Program-made: the position numbers and the translations under genes
Assembly: GCF_051106095.1 (NCBI RefSeq)
Contig: NC_135783.1
Coordinates: forward strand, 183,102,947 to 183,166,946
Length of the DNA stretch: 64,000 nt
From: Pogona vitticeps
Lineage: Eukaryota; Chordata; Lepidosauria; Squamata; Agamidae
Reading direction: 5' to 3'
Shown: in pieces, positions 33,290 through 44,412 of the stretch
How the letters are laid out: every line of letters begins with the position of its first letter
How positions within the stretch are numbered: the first letter of the stretch is position 1
Notes under the pieces: generated by a model
Database searches by the model: none
The model's input: only the letters and a program-made list of their open reading frames with translations
What the model was told of the DNA's origin: nothing

Positions 33290-34985
33290 GGGATGGGACT
33301 GCGAGGCACTATCCAACAGTGGCTCCAGTCTCTTCTGGAGGGGTCCATCACAGAAGGTGGTGCTGGAGTGGAGGGAGTCCTCTTCAACACCTTGGCTGTG
33401 GGCCTCTGGGGCTCCTGAGAGCTCTGAACCGTCCACACTGTTTAACATCTACACAAAACTGCTGGGGTAGGTTGCTTGCAGTTTTGAGCTTCAATGCCAT
33501 CAGTAGGTTGAGGACATACATCTCTGCCTCTTAAAGGTAAAGGTAAAGGTTCTCCTTGACATTTAGTCCACTTGTGTCCGACTCTATGGCGCGGTGCTCA
33601 TCCCCGTCTCCAAGCCATAGAGCCAGCGTTTGTCCGTAGACAGTTTCTGTGGTCACATGGCCAGCGCAACTAGACACAGAACATCGTTACCTTCCCACCG
33701 AGGTGGTACCTATTTATCTACTCGCATTTACATGCTTTCGAACTGCTAGGTTGGCAGGAGCTGGGACACACGATGGGAGCTCATTCCATCGTGTGGATTC
33801 GATCTTATGACTGCAGGTCTTCTGACGTTGCAGCACAGAGGCTTCTGCGGCTTAACCCGTAGCGCCACTACATCCCTAGCTCTGCCTCTTATTCCCATCC
33901 AAATTTGGGGAAGTTGTTTCTGTTGTAAACCAGTGTCTGGGGTAAGGGACTGGATGATGGCAAACAGATCAAAGCTTTGCTGAGACACGCATTGATGCTC
34001 CTGGTCGGTGATGGACTGGATGAAGGTGAACAAAGTGGAGCTTGGTCCAGGCAAGACAAAGGTGCTTCTGATCCATCAAAAAGCAGACCAGGAAACAGGG
34101 AATCAACCTATTCTAAATGGGGTTACACTCCCTCTGAAAACATAGATTTCTAACTTGAGGATACAGTCCTGAGGTTGGATGCCTGGCTTTGGGCAGTGGC
34201 CGTAAGTGTCACATTCGCAGCTTAATGGACCAGCTGTGCCTCCTCCTGATGTGGCCATGGTGACACATGCCTTTCTTACATCCTGTTTGTTTCACTGCAA
34301 TGCGTGCTCCATGGGGCTCCCTTGGAGATTGATCAGAATATTCAGGAGGTCTAAAATGCTGCAGCCAGGCTGTGGACAGAAGCCAGTTATAGCAAGAATT
34401 AAAATGGTGTCCTGTTTCTTTACTACAATAGCTTTACTAATTACCAGTCCATTTCTGAGCACAGTTCAAAGTGCTGCTTATGACCTATAAAGCCCTATAT
34501 GGCACAGACACAGGCTACCTGAAGGACCATACCTCATCGTATAAGGCTGCCTGGGTCTTAAGATCTGGAGGACAGGCTTTTCTCTCTGTCCCACTGCTCT
34601 CCCGGCCATGTTTTGTGAGAAAAAGATGAAGGGCCTTCTTGGTGACGGCTCCACCAAGAGTTTATGAATCTCTCTTCCCAGGGAGCCTGGACCAGCCCTC
34701 TCCTCACCATTCTGTTGGCAGGCAAAGCTATTTTTTATTTAATCAGGCCTTTGGTCGTTAATCAGGACCTTTTAATAGCAGTGTTGATCTCCTGTTACTG
34801 TTTTTAAATGGTTTAAGTAGTATTAATTTAGTGTTTGTTTTAATCTCGTAATCTATTTAATGCCGTTTTAAGACTGTAATTTCACAGTGCTGTGGGTTTT
34901 TAAAGAGCAGGATCTATTTTTAAAATCTATGTTACAACATGCCATGGGTCCAACAAGGGAGAAAGGTGGGATCTTAATCAATAGG
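33290..34985 (+). mobile_element. L2 LINE, RT to 3' end
   Basis: Plus-strand translation follows the L2 ORF2 order. First comes an RT piece (STLFNIYTKLLG, 33430-33470), then WMKVNKVELGPGKTKVLL near 34020. Next are VTHAFLTSCLFHCNACSMGL near 34260 and the C-terminal region around 34480-34700. The L2 3' UTR follows and ends in GGGAGAAAGGTGGGATCTTA near 34970. The RT block is split by a Sauria SINE at 33534-33879. Numerous stops and shifts make it inactive. Confidence 0.8.
33534..33879 (-). mobile_element. Sauria SINE nested in L2
   Basis: Same structure as 23383-23735. It is flanked by a perfect 12-bp target duplication CTCTGCCTCTTA (33522-33533 and 33880-33891). It interrupts L2, so it is younger than L2. 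Confidence 0.92.
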
Positions 34986-35226
34986 CTTGCTTTGGAATTA
35001 TTAATTCATCAAGCTGAATGGTCCTTCAGCATATTAGGCTTGCTGTTTGCAATGGATGCCTTCCTCTTGATGGTATCCTGGCATCTATGGGGAGAGTAAT
35101 TTTCACTGCCATCTTGACTTGGAAAGGTGAGTGAGTCTGTCTGTCTGTCTGCCTGCCTGCCTGCCTGCTCTGTGTCTCCTTCTTCCAAAGAATACCACAC
35201 ACCTGTACCTACTACTGGCAGTATTA
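34986..35226. other. Unique DNA with (CTGT)n/(CTGC)n
   Basis: Short tetranucleotide array at about 35130-35168. Otherwise nothing recognised. Confidence 0.6.
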
Positions 35227-35573
35227 AAGGTAAAGGTAAAGGTTCCCCTTGACAATTTTTGTCCAGTCGTGTTCGACTCTAGGGGGCGGTGCTCATCCCC
35301 ATTTCCTAGCCATAGAGCCAGCGTTTTGTCCGAAGACAATCTTCCGTGGTCACATGGCCAGTGCGACTTAGACATGGAATGCTGTTACCTTCCCACCGAG
35401 GTGGTCCCTATTGATCTACTTGCATTTGCATGCTTTCGAACCGCTAGGTTGGCGGGAGCTGGGACAAACGACGGGCGCTCACTCCGTCGCGTGGATTCGA
35501 TCTTACGACTGCTGGTCTTCTGACCCTGCAGCACAGGCTTCTGCGGTTTAGCCCACAGCGCCACCACGTCCCT
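35227..35573 (-). mobile_element. Sauria SINE, third copy
   Basis: Flanked by CTACTGGCAGTATTA (35212-35226) and CTACTGGCAATATTA (35574-35588), a 15-bp target duplication with one change. Very similar to the copy at 23383. Confidence 0.92.
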
Positions 35574-36360
35574 CTACTGGCAATATTAGGCAACTGGAAG
35601 TGTGCACCAAATGGCCCCTTTATTGTCCTGTTGTGTTTTTTCCCCTTGTGCGTCTTCCCTACTTTGGTGCCCTCTCGCTGTACTAGAGAAGCACTCCTAT
35701 CATTCACCCAGCACAGTCACTGGCATCTAATCATCTTGTGTTTTGTCCTTCAGCAAGCTTTCCTTTTCTTGCAGTCCTAAGATCCTTTTTACTAGAGATG
35801 TCAGGGACAGAACAGTCTGCATGCAAAGCATGTACATGCAGAAATAGCCTGTACCTCTTCCCTCAAGATGGCATTTCTGTTTCAGAGAGAGGGTTTCTAT
35901 GACTGCTAGAAGCATGCAACTTTATGCACCTTGGGGAAAGTGACACTTCCTCAGATAGCACATGTCTTGCCCTTGTGGGTGTTACATGGAAGGTGACTGC
36001 ATGGGTGTCACAGACGCGTCATGGATAGACTGCTGGTGATTACTGACGGGCGACCACAGGACTGCTGCCTTCCCTTGGCTTGTGGGCTTTCTTGGATCTT
36101 TTATTGTAGAGGCATGAATTCCTTTGAAGTGGTGTGCTCTGCAGCAGTACCATTCCTGCATGGCACAAAACACCTAACTAAATGCAAAAGAAAACCAAAA
36201 CATAAAGAGAAAAGCTGATGGCTCTTCCATTTCAGTCATGCTTTCAGGAGAAAGGTAGGATAAAAATAAAATAAACACATAGATAAGCATTTGCTGCATC
36301 TGAAGGACCAATATGGTTTTATTAGAACCTTTCTTAAAGTTCAATGTTTCTCTTATCTCA

Positions 36361-36391
<31 letters not shown>

Positions 36392-37200
36392 AGAGAGAGC
36401 ATGAGCGTGAGTGTGAGCATGCGCACACGTGTGTGCATGCCAGTTTGTCCTGATGAGGATCATGGAGTTTAGTGCTGTGGCCATTTCCAGGCAGTTTAGA
36501 TCTAATGGACTGGATGAAGTAAGATAGACTTACTACTGATTAACTACTGCATATTTGGGATCCCACCAGAAGTTTTTCTGTTCAATGCAATTAAAAAAGC
36601 TGAAAAGCTATTTTACAACCACAAAGGACTCCCACTAAACTGCACCTGGGGGCATCTCCTGAGCCTCTCCTGGGCAAAGCATGCAGCTGCAAAGGAGCCT
36701 GACAAGGCAGGCAACACAATGGAAGGACTGACCTCTTAAATCACAGGGAAGGAGAGAAGAAAGGAAGGTGTGGATTCTGTTTCCCCTTCCACCATTCCTG
36801 TACATGTTTCCTCTAAGGTAAGCATCTCCTGCAGGATGCTTACTTTAGAGTAAGGCTTATTCAAGTGCACATAAGAGTGCAATGCAGAGTCGTAAGAAAG
36901 CACTAAAGGGTGCAGGGCACTGGAAGTCACATGTCTGAGAATGATGCCCCTAATTTAACTAAGCATGTTCTGATGGGACTGAGTGGCTGGAGGGAAGGTG
37001 GACAGTTAATATTAGGACACGAGTCCTGGTGAATATTCTCCCACCAAACAAATTAAAAAGGAGATAAAAGCAAGTAATGTCTGGAACCCTACTTTATGGG
37101 AATCTTGCATAGGAGTAAATGCACTCATGGTTCATTTCTCAGTAACCTTGCAGAAAGACACTCCTATGACTGGGTGGTCAGATAGATCATTGACCTATTA
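35574..37200. other. No gene; GT repeat
   Basis: Unique DNA with a (GT)n patch at 36361-36391 followed by a GAGAGAG and GAGCGTGAGTGTGAGC stretch. A LINE-tail scrap (AGAAAGGTAGGATAAAAATA) lies near 36250. Confidence 0.4.
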
Positions 37201-37447
<247 letters not shown>

Positions 37448-37535
37448 GTCTTCTTTAATCTTATTTTCTTTATTGTTATTATGACCAATGGTCAGCCATG
37501 TTAGATATACAAAACTAAAATGCAATAACAAATGA

Positions 37536-37682
37536 ACTGCTGGATAATTCACTGGTTTAGGTGTCTATGACTGTGGAGCTAGAGGTTGGGAGTTTAATTC
37601 CTCACTGGGCCTTGGCAGGGACTGGACTTGATGATCCAGAGGATCCCTTCCAGCACTGCTGTTCAAAGGTGGTGATGGTTGT
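37536..37682 (+). mobile_element. tRNA-derived SINE with CR1-like tail
   Basis: ACTGCTGGATAATTCACTGG head, GGGAGTTTAATTCC B-box region, GGACTTGATGATCCAGAGG and CCCTTCCAGCACTGC end. It abuts an A-run and an R4 3' end, the same order as at 50284-50434. Confidence 0.7.
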
Positions 37683-37696
37683 TTAAAAAAAAAAAA

Positions 37697-37895
37697 AAAA
37701 GGCACAGTCAATCAAAATTATATATTAAAAAAAACACTAGTATTTTATGACAGATACAGGTTTAACCGAAAACCTAAGTATTTGTTAAATATTGGTGCAG
37801 TATGTATGCTGTTCCTAATACAGTACTGCCATTTTTGTAGCTCTGATGGTGTGATTCTGCAACTGCTTATAACACTGTACTGTTGTTGTTAAATT
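37697..37895 (-). mobile_element. R4/Dong-type LINE 3' UTR fragment
   Basis: Aligns with 50446-50640 in order: GGCACAGTCAATCAAAATTA, CAGATACAGGTTTAACC, GTATGCTGTTCCTAATAC, GCAACTGCTTATAACACT. It has no coding part, so this is a short 3' copy. Confidence 0.65.
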
Positions 37896-39126
37896 ATACA
37901 GTACAATGTTTATAATTGATAGTGTTTACAATCGATACAAACAGACTGAAATTCAAATTGTAGTTCAGTGTATGCGATAATTTAATTTATAATATTCTAC
38001 GTTTCCTCCAAAAGACAGAGCATTCAAACTACCTAGCCAACTACCTACCTGAGGAAAATGTGTGCCTGTGTTCGCTATAGCTTCAATCCCTTGCCCTTTA
38101 GACATGTGAAGCCTGGCGTGGATGCTTAGGTTGTGTACCCATGTGAGACTTGTTTCTAGAACACATTTCATTAATTTGAGTTAATTAAAATCTGTCTGTA
38201 GCCTAGAGCACCATCTTCAATCATCAGGTGGCAGACTTACTTAATCCTCTATAACAAGTGAAGAGGAAACTGCAGCTAAGGCTGGCATATTTGTGTATCC
38301 AAAGAGCCTTTAAGCAGTTACACAGGGTGATTCTCTGTGAGGACAGTTAAAAGAGGCAAGATCCTGCAGCCTGAATGAGCATCAGGATGTATGGAGAGAA
38401 ACAGGAAATGAGTGGTGAGGAGAAAGAAGAGGAAAAGGAGAGGAAAAGAGAAAAAGGACTGGTCAACTGGGTGTGTTGATTAGGGAAGAAAAAGGGTAGC
38501 TGGTTAAGCTTGGAGGAGAAAGAGCGTTTCACTCTATGGACAAGAAGAAGCACTGAGGTAGTTGGAGATGTGAGGGGTGATAAAAAGCACCCAAGTGATT
38601 GAGTGGAAGGGAAGGATCCATAGGGTAAGGTTGAAAAAGGGAGAGTCCTAACTCCTCCAAAGTTGGATATTTCCGCAATCAAAGCCATAAAAAAATATCT
38701 TCAGGACAGTGTTGAACTAGGACCAAGGAGACTGACAAGTTAAAATACTGAAGTGGCCCTGAAGCTCTATAGGTGGCCGGTTGTTCTTTGCCTAACCTAC
38801 CTCACCTATCTTCTTGTGAAACCTAAAAATGCTCAAGAGTGGCATGTATGCTGCCTTGGAAGAAAGGTTTAGAAGAGTATACAGTACAATATAATTTCAG
38901 TGTACACTGAAGTACATTGTTAAAACATGACTTGTTGGCGCCATATTCATATGTGCTTCCTCTCACCAGCTACGTGATTGAGATCATGGCAGATATATGT
39001 GAGAACACCCTTGAAGTAGGAAGACCTTCTGACTCTATCCGAATTTGAGTAATGCTGCATATTATGAGTACTGGTGATGAGAAACATTCTACAAGATGTA
39101 GACAAGTGTCCATGTTTTATGTAGGG
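37896..39126. other. No gene recognised
   Basis: Unique DNA with a purine-rich plus strand at about 38390-38560. The 113-codon minus frame there (38347-38688) is low-complexity Ser/Phe/Leu and not credible. Confidence 0.4.
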
Positions 39127-39270
39127 CAGTGGTTCCCAACTTTAGGTACTCGTAACCTAGGTGTTCTTGGACTACAACTCCCAGAAATCCTGACCAGCAC
39201 AGGTAGTGGTGAAGGCTTCTGGGAATTTTAGTCCAAGAACACCTGGGTTATACAAGGTTGGGAACCACTG
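39127..39270. mobile_element. Palindromic hAT-type MITE, second copy
   Basis: CAGTGGTTCCCAACTTTAGG at the left mirrors the right end CAGTGGTTCCCAACCTTG (complement). The arms continue through GTGTTCTTGGACTACAA. The 8-bp flanks ATGTAGGG and ATCTAGGA agree at six positions. Confidence 0.8.
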
Positions 39271-39314
39271 ATCTAGGACACTGTATGTGAAAGAATGTCT
39301 TACTTGCAGAATGT
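39271..39314. repeat. Flank shared with 62839-62882
   Basis: The 44 bp right of the MITE (GTATGTGAAAGAATGTCTTA, then CTTGCAGAATG) recur almost unchanged right of the MITE at 62701-62838. The two loci therefore share more than the MITE. Confidence 0.75.
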
Positions 39315-40461
39315 TCCTTATACAACCCATTTTCTATATTGAACTACAGCATAGCACCATTATCCTTTCAGCATTCCCCTGCTCAGAAGCTCCGAGGGAG
39401 GTGTCAAAAGCCGTCACAGCCCATTTGCTATTTCTCATCATCAAGTCAATCAGCTACTTTGACATGGCTCCATCACTCCCAGCCCTCACAGTGCCAAACA
39501 AATAGAAAATTATTTCCCACTGGCAAACATGCTGTTTACTTTCCTGAAAAAATTGCACTTTTCAGTCTGACAGCTGATCAAGGGCTCTCCCCACCACTGT
39601 CAGCAGGAAGAAGTGTTTAAACACAGGGATGGGAGTTTAAACATTTTCTCATTATCAGAGATAAAAAAAATAAAAAAAATGCAAGCATTGAGAGCCACAG
39701 ACCACCCGCTGTGAGAGTAATGAAGCTGTGTCTCATGACCAGAATGGGAGGACTTTTATCTCTGTCCCTGATATCATTACTGAGGTGACACCTTCACATG
39801 ATCCAAGTCAGTCTTTTCATCTGTGCGCGTCCCCAATGCAGTCACAGGTTGTGTGGGGGAGAATTTTGCCTACCTTGTGCCATTATGGCTAGAGTTGTGT
39901 CAGCATTTATACTGGAGACTTGTAGTTTAGTTTCCCTTTTGGGTTTCTTAAATTGGCTCTGTGCTAAAAAGTAAAAGAAAAAGGTGCAAAAACAATCTGA
40001 AAAATAGTTTGATTAAAAAACAACAACAACACAGGCAGAAGGAACTCTATTCTGACTATGCCCACTCCTGCTTTTGTCACAATTTTGCTGTTCCCTTCTC
40101 CATTTGGACATGTGGCATAGTCTATAGACCAGCATTGTCATTTGGGGGACAATTCTGACATGGGTTGGGGCTGTAATGAAGTACTCAGTTTACCAAGCCA
40201 CTGCCAAGAGGTCATTTGTTCACAACTTTCCCAAATGCATTAAAACCAAATAAAGCCTGCTATTCATATTTTATTTTATTTTATTTTTTGCTCTTTTTCA
40301 ATCAAGTGTCACAAAAAAGAACTCATAATGAGAAGATGCTACGGTGGCATCAATATCAGATCTTGGAAGTAACTACTTATAAATATGGTTTATAAGCCAT
40401 ATTTATGTATAAATAGTTTATAACTAGTTATGAAAGCCTTCAAGAATACTTATCAATAGCT
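39315..40461. other. No gene; short AT-rich runs
   Basis: Unique DNA with a short (CAA)n at about 40020-40030 and a (TTTTA)n patch at about 40268-40288. Confidence 0.4.
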
Positions 40462-40672
40462 AATGCTTATCGTTATGTGCTGTGAAGTTCATTCTGACTC
40501 ATGGTGACCCTTCTCAGTGGTTGGCCAGTCCCTTCTACTAGAGGTATTCTGGGATCATACAGCTTGCCCAAGGCTACATCGGCTGGCTTTTTCTTCTTTC
40601 AAGGCATATTAGGGAACCAGACGCCCAATCCCTGGCTGTGTTGCAGCTCACTGAACTATCCAGTCAGCTTAA
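40462..40672 (-). mobile_element. tRNA-derived SINE, GACTTGA-tail family
   Basis: Plus strand begins TATGTGCTGTGAAGTTCATT and ends ACTGAACTATCCAGTCAG, a reversed and diverged full-length copy. The centre GCTTGCCCAAGGCTACATC matches the copies at 62348 and 63443. Confidence 0.65.
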
Positions 40673-42582
40673 AAATAACTAGTTTTACAGCTGGTAATCA
40701 GTTCCTTTTTCTCATAATGAAGTACTCTACATTATGACTGTAACTTAATGAGGGACAACTTTGTTCCTTTTGCAGCAAATCTGTCTTAATAATTTTTAAA
40801 ATTATAGTGCATAACCCAATGGCAGAGGAAGTTTATGCTTTCTACCACAATTTGGAGGTTGTACTGTTCAGAAATGTTAAAAGTAAGGAAAATGTGAGGA
40901 CTTTGTTATTTTTGATAAGTTGCCTGATTTGTTTTGTTTGAAATATTGCCTTGGAATTATTACTTTTTAAAAATTAATTTTCCCCACTCTGGTTATTATA
41001 GCATGTGGCTACCTCCCAAGGGCTATGATTTCATAAACAGAGCTTGCCTCCATTCATTAGCCCTTGTCTGCCTGTTAACGAATGTATCTATGTTGTTATC
41101 TATTAGATTATCTCCCTGATGTAAAAAAAAATTGATCAGCCATGAATAAGGAACAATGAAGATAAATTTGGAGAACCGCTGAGCAGAAAGTCCAACTGGC
41201 AGCATGAGGGCAGAGGCTCACGCCACTTGTGCAAAATTAGCTACTGCAGAAGAAAAGGACAGGTTTTTCTTCATAGTGATCACTGCATGTGTATCGGCAA
41301 CACTGGCTCATTGCAATGCTGGCAGGACTTGCCACTCAGGAGAAGCTGAGGAGGGTACTGGCCATGCTATTAGGTTCTCTCAGTTTGGGGCCAGATTGCA
41401 CGACTGAATGAAAACAGTTTGTTACAGTAAGATCAAGGCTGATTTTTCTTTTTCTCTCTGGATAAAGTCTGGTGCAAACCACCATTAGATTGCGGTCTGT
41501 ATGAAAGAAACCAAAAGAGGCTCTTCTTCCCAGACCCTCCCCCACCTCAGAAGTCACTTAAGAGCACCTTTCTTATTGACGTTCTGTCATTCTGTCAGAA
41601 ATGCAGAGATCAAAGAGAGGAAACACACAGTCTGACTACACAAGTATATCACTGGGCTAGGCTAAGAACTTATGGGACCAAAAAAATCCTTAACCAACTT
41701 CATGTAAGTTTCCTTTTCTTTTCAAAAGGGAACATATCTTGGATGAGACTAAAGGAGTCAACTGCATGTGGCAAAATCATTCACATTTCTAATGCTCCTT
41801 TGGCATGGAAGTGGTATAATGTCAATACCTTTAGTGGTGGCAGACGGTCCCTCTAGGAAACTACAACATATATTAAACAATTCCTTATGTTTACTCTATC
41901 CAGGGAACCATCTTCCCTGGAGGCTTTGCTCAACTTTAATCCCCTCCTTCCCCCAGGAATTCTTTTGTTGGGAAAGACTGGAAACAACTGCCAGGAATAA
42001 CAAGACTGGCTGTCTCTAAGTCCTGCCTTCTGAAAATTACCAGCCCCCATCTGTTCTGTTTGTTTGTTTGTCCATCCATGATGTGGTCTGGGATCTCTCT
42101 ATTAAGAGACAGTCAGACCCGTCTTAAAAATCCAGTTATCAGATCTGCACTGTTAATACCTTGGTTACCAAGTCAATTTTCCTGGCATGGTTTGCTAAAC
42201 AAAAGATAATAGACAATTCAAGACATCTGCATGTTTTTGTCTTTTATTGACAAGCCATGCAAAGAAGGGGGATCTGCCCCATGGCTAGATTCTACTTTAA
42301 CATAAAGGTGTCACTGATCAATTGATGTAAGCATTTAAAATTCACTAATTACAAATCAAAGCAAATGTGAAAGCAGTCTAAGACTCAAAGTACATCGCAG
42401 AGTTCAATTATTTTTGTGACAGATTTTTAGATCAAGTGATCTCGCTTGAATAGCATCCCAGTCCTGTCCCTCCTGTAGCTATTGTGGTTGTGCAGTATGG
42501 TTTATCCCATAACTATTTCTGCAGCAAAGCACTGCTTCCCTCTAAGGGGAAATTATCTGTGTTGTACCTTTTATTTGCTACA
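40673..42582. other. No gene recognised
   Basis: About 1.9 kb of unique AT-rich DNA. No known repeat or coding exon was seen. A minus-strand AATAAA lies at 42570-42575. Use as a CDK15 polyadenylation signal is possible but unproven. Confidence 0.35.
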
Positions 42583-42768
42583 TGTAGTCAAGTTGCATCT
42601 GACTGATGGCAACCCTAATAGGGTTTTCAAGGTAGGAGAGGTATTTAAGTAGTGATTTTATCAGTGCTATAAACCAGAGAGTTTTCTTGGATAAGTGGAA
42701 ATTTGAACTGAGGCCTCCTAATTCCCAGTTTGTCATTCTCTCCATTAAACCACACTAACTCCCACGTT
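42583..42768 (-). mobile_element. tRNA-derived SINE, GACTTGA-tail family
   Basis: Plus strand: TGTAGTCAAGTTGCATCTGA, then CCTAATAGGGTTTTCAAGG, then a reversed tRNA-like head (AACCACACTAACTCCC). Closest to the copy at 18248. Confidence 0.65.
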
Positions 42769-42855
42769 ATACCTCTTAATGAATGTAACACCCTGTTTCA
42801 GGGCTCTTGGGACTTCTAAACAAGAGGCCTACAGTGCTGCCACCCTGGCAGTATT
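42769..42855. other. Spacer between two SINEs
   Basis: Short unique spacer, nothing recognised. Confidence 0.5.
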
Positions 42856-43099
42856 AGCCTCATGGCGCAGTGGTTAAACCGCTGTACTGCAGCCAAAACT
42901 GTGCTCACGACCTGGGGTTCAATCCCAGGTAGCCATTTCAAGGTTGACTCCGCCTTCCGTCCTTCTGAGGTCGGTAAAATGAGTACCCAGCTTGCTGGGG
43001 GGGGGGGACAATGTGTAGCCTGCATAATTAACTTGTAAACCGCCCAGAGAGTGCTTGAAGCGCTATGGGGCGGGTGGTATATAAGCAGCAAGCAGCACG
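42856..43099 (+). mobile_element. tRNA-derived SINE, GGCGCAGTGGTTAA family
   Basis: Pol III A box TGGCGCAGTGGTTAA and B box GGTTCAATCCC are intact in the tRNA-like head. The 3' end TAAACCGCCCAGAGAGTGCT plus GGGGCGGGTGGTATATAAG runs into AGC repeats. Best copy of three (others 19029-19262 and 45869-46100). Confidence 0.8.
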
Positions 43100-43648
43100 C
43101 TTTTGGCAAAAAAAGCTTTTCCTTGTGTTACTGACATGGACTTGCTTGGCCATCTTCCACACTGATTACTCAACAATGGGAGAGCAACCAGGAATGAGAG
43201 CAACCTGGAGGGAGAGATTCAGATCCATAATCCAGGAAAAATTTGGCCCACCAGATGTTTTGAACCTCTCATAATATTTGACCACTAGCTGTGCTGTTTG
43301 GGATTTGGGATGGGGAATGAAAGTCTGAAGCGTATGGAGGGCCAAAATTCCCCTGTTGCTTCCATAGGTCTTCCTTCACGAAGCCTGCTATTCAACCTCA
43401 ACAAGTATTGGCCCTGGCTCCTTTTGCTTAAGATGGCATTCAAAGAACTGACTGGAGCCCACCCATCTAATTCTCCTGATCCAAAAGCAGGAGAATTAGC
43501 AGCATCAAGAAGCGAGGCAGAACATGGAAGAAAGAAAACAGAACTGAAACACATGTACCGACCATGGACTCATCTTGAAGGTTAAAAAACAACAACACCT
43601 GTCTGCTGTTATAACGCTGCACAACCTGTATATCTAGTGAACTCAATA
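43100..43648. other. No gene; perfect 12-bp hairpin
   Basis: CTAATTCTCCTG (43467-43478) is exactly complementary to CAGGAGAATTAG (43488-43499). The rest is unique and may be CDK15 3' UTR or flank. Confidence 0.5.
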
Positions 43649-44085
43649 CAGTGGTGCCTCGCTTGACGATGTTAATTCGTTCCAGCGAAATCGCTGTAGA
43701 GCGAAAACATTGTCAAACAATATAAAAAGAATGCACTGAAACGCATTGAAAACCGTTCAATGCGTTCAAATGGGCTGAATACCTGCTTGTCCAGCAAAGA
43801 TCCTCCATACAGCAGCCATTTTTGGTGCCTGAAAAGCAAGGAATCCATCCTAGAAAACAGCAGGGAGCCATTTTCTTCAGCCGGTGGCCATTTTGAAACC
43901 CGAAGATCAGCTGTTGGCTGATCATTGTAAAGCAAAAATCGTTTCCCGAAGTAGGGAACCGATCATCGTTAAACGAAAAAACCCCATTTAAACCATCGTT
44001 TTGCGATCACAAAAGCGATTGCAAAAACCTAATGGTACAGCGATTTCCTCATTAGGCGAGGCAATCGTTAAGCGAGGCACCACTG
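43649..44085. mobile_element. Mariner/Tigger-like MITE just 3' of CDK15 stop
   Basis: Ends CAGTGGTGCCTCGCTT and its complement CAGTGGTGCCTCGCTTAACG are flanked by TA on both sides (43647-43648, 44086-44087). It is 437 bp without coding capacity. A sister copy lies at 49529-49961 in the last CDK15 intron. It lies 218 bp beyond the CDK15 stop, so it may be part of the 3' UTR. Confidence 0.85.
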
Positions 44086-44302
44086 TATTGCTATAGTAGA
44101 CTTGTGTGTAATGTTGCCTTTCAGACCTGAAGAAAGACAAATGTCCTGTTTCTTCTCTTTGTATCTACTGCTACCTGATGAAGACGTATCCAGATTCCAG
44201 ACTCCTCAAACTATTGTGGGTATCAGCCATGGCCAAAAAGAGCCATGATAAGCAGCACTCCTCCCCCTCCACTGCCAGACTATAATTCTTCTTTTTTTCA
44301 TT
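44086..44302 (-). other. CDK15: Likely start of CDK15 3' UTR
   Basis: Unique sequence immediately downstream of the stop codon on the minus strand. No AATAAA was found here, so the poly-A site must be further left, possibly beyond the MITE. Confidence 0.5.
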
Positions 44303-44412
44303 TCACCAAAACTTGCTTGAAGTGATCAGAGGTTGGCCTTTCTCATATGAAGCAAACAGATCACACATTTCTGGCTTCAGCTTCACTCCGGGGACTGTGA
44401 AGATGGACTGGG
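44303..44412 (-). CDS. CDK15: CDK15 terminal coding exon
   Basis: The exon begins after a good acceptor (TTTGTTTCTTTCATAG, then CCCAGTCC). It enters with two bases that complete the split codon left by the exon at 57921-58060. It encodes AQSIFTVPGVKLKPEMCDLF, then ASYEKGQPLITSSKFW and a TGA stop at 44303-44305. This is the C-terminal tail of PFTAIRE-type kinases: the FTV-GV-LKPEMCDL-ASY-KG block and a final SK-x-W closely match vertebrate CDK15 as I remember it, with the same length. CDK14 keeps only FTVPNVRLQPE here, so CDK15 is the better call. CDK15 is a Ser/Thr kinase of the TAIRE subfamily; CDK14, its close relative, is activated by cyclin Y. The 110-bp exon has no frame damage. Confidence 0.92.

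Noticed and set aside
35131-35523. 130-codon plus frame, and similar frames near 23426-23683
   Set aside because: They read through Sauria SINEs. Similar peptides at three sites reflect the repeat and not a gene family.
42570-42575. CDK15 polyadenylation signal
   Set aside because: A minus-strand AATAAA exists, but it is 1.7 kb past the stop with a MITE and a SINE between. No downstream evidence, so not called.
42856-42930. True tRNA gene
   Set aside because: A and B boxes are present but the rest does not fold as a cloverleaf, and the unit continues into a SINE body shared by two other loci.
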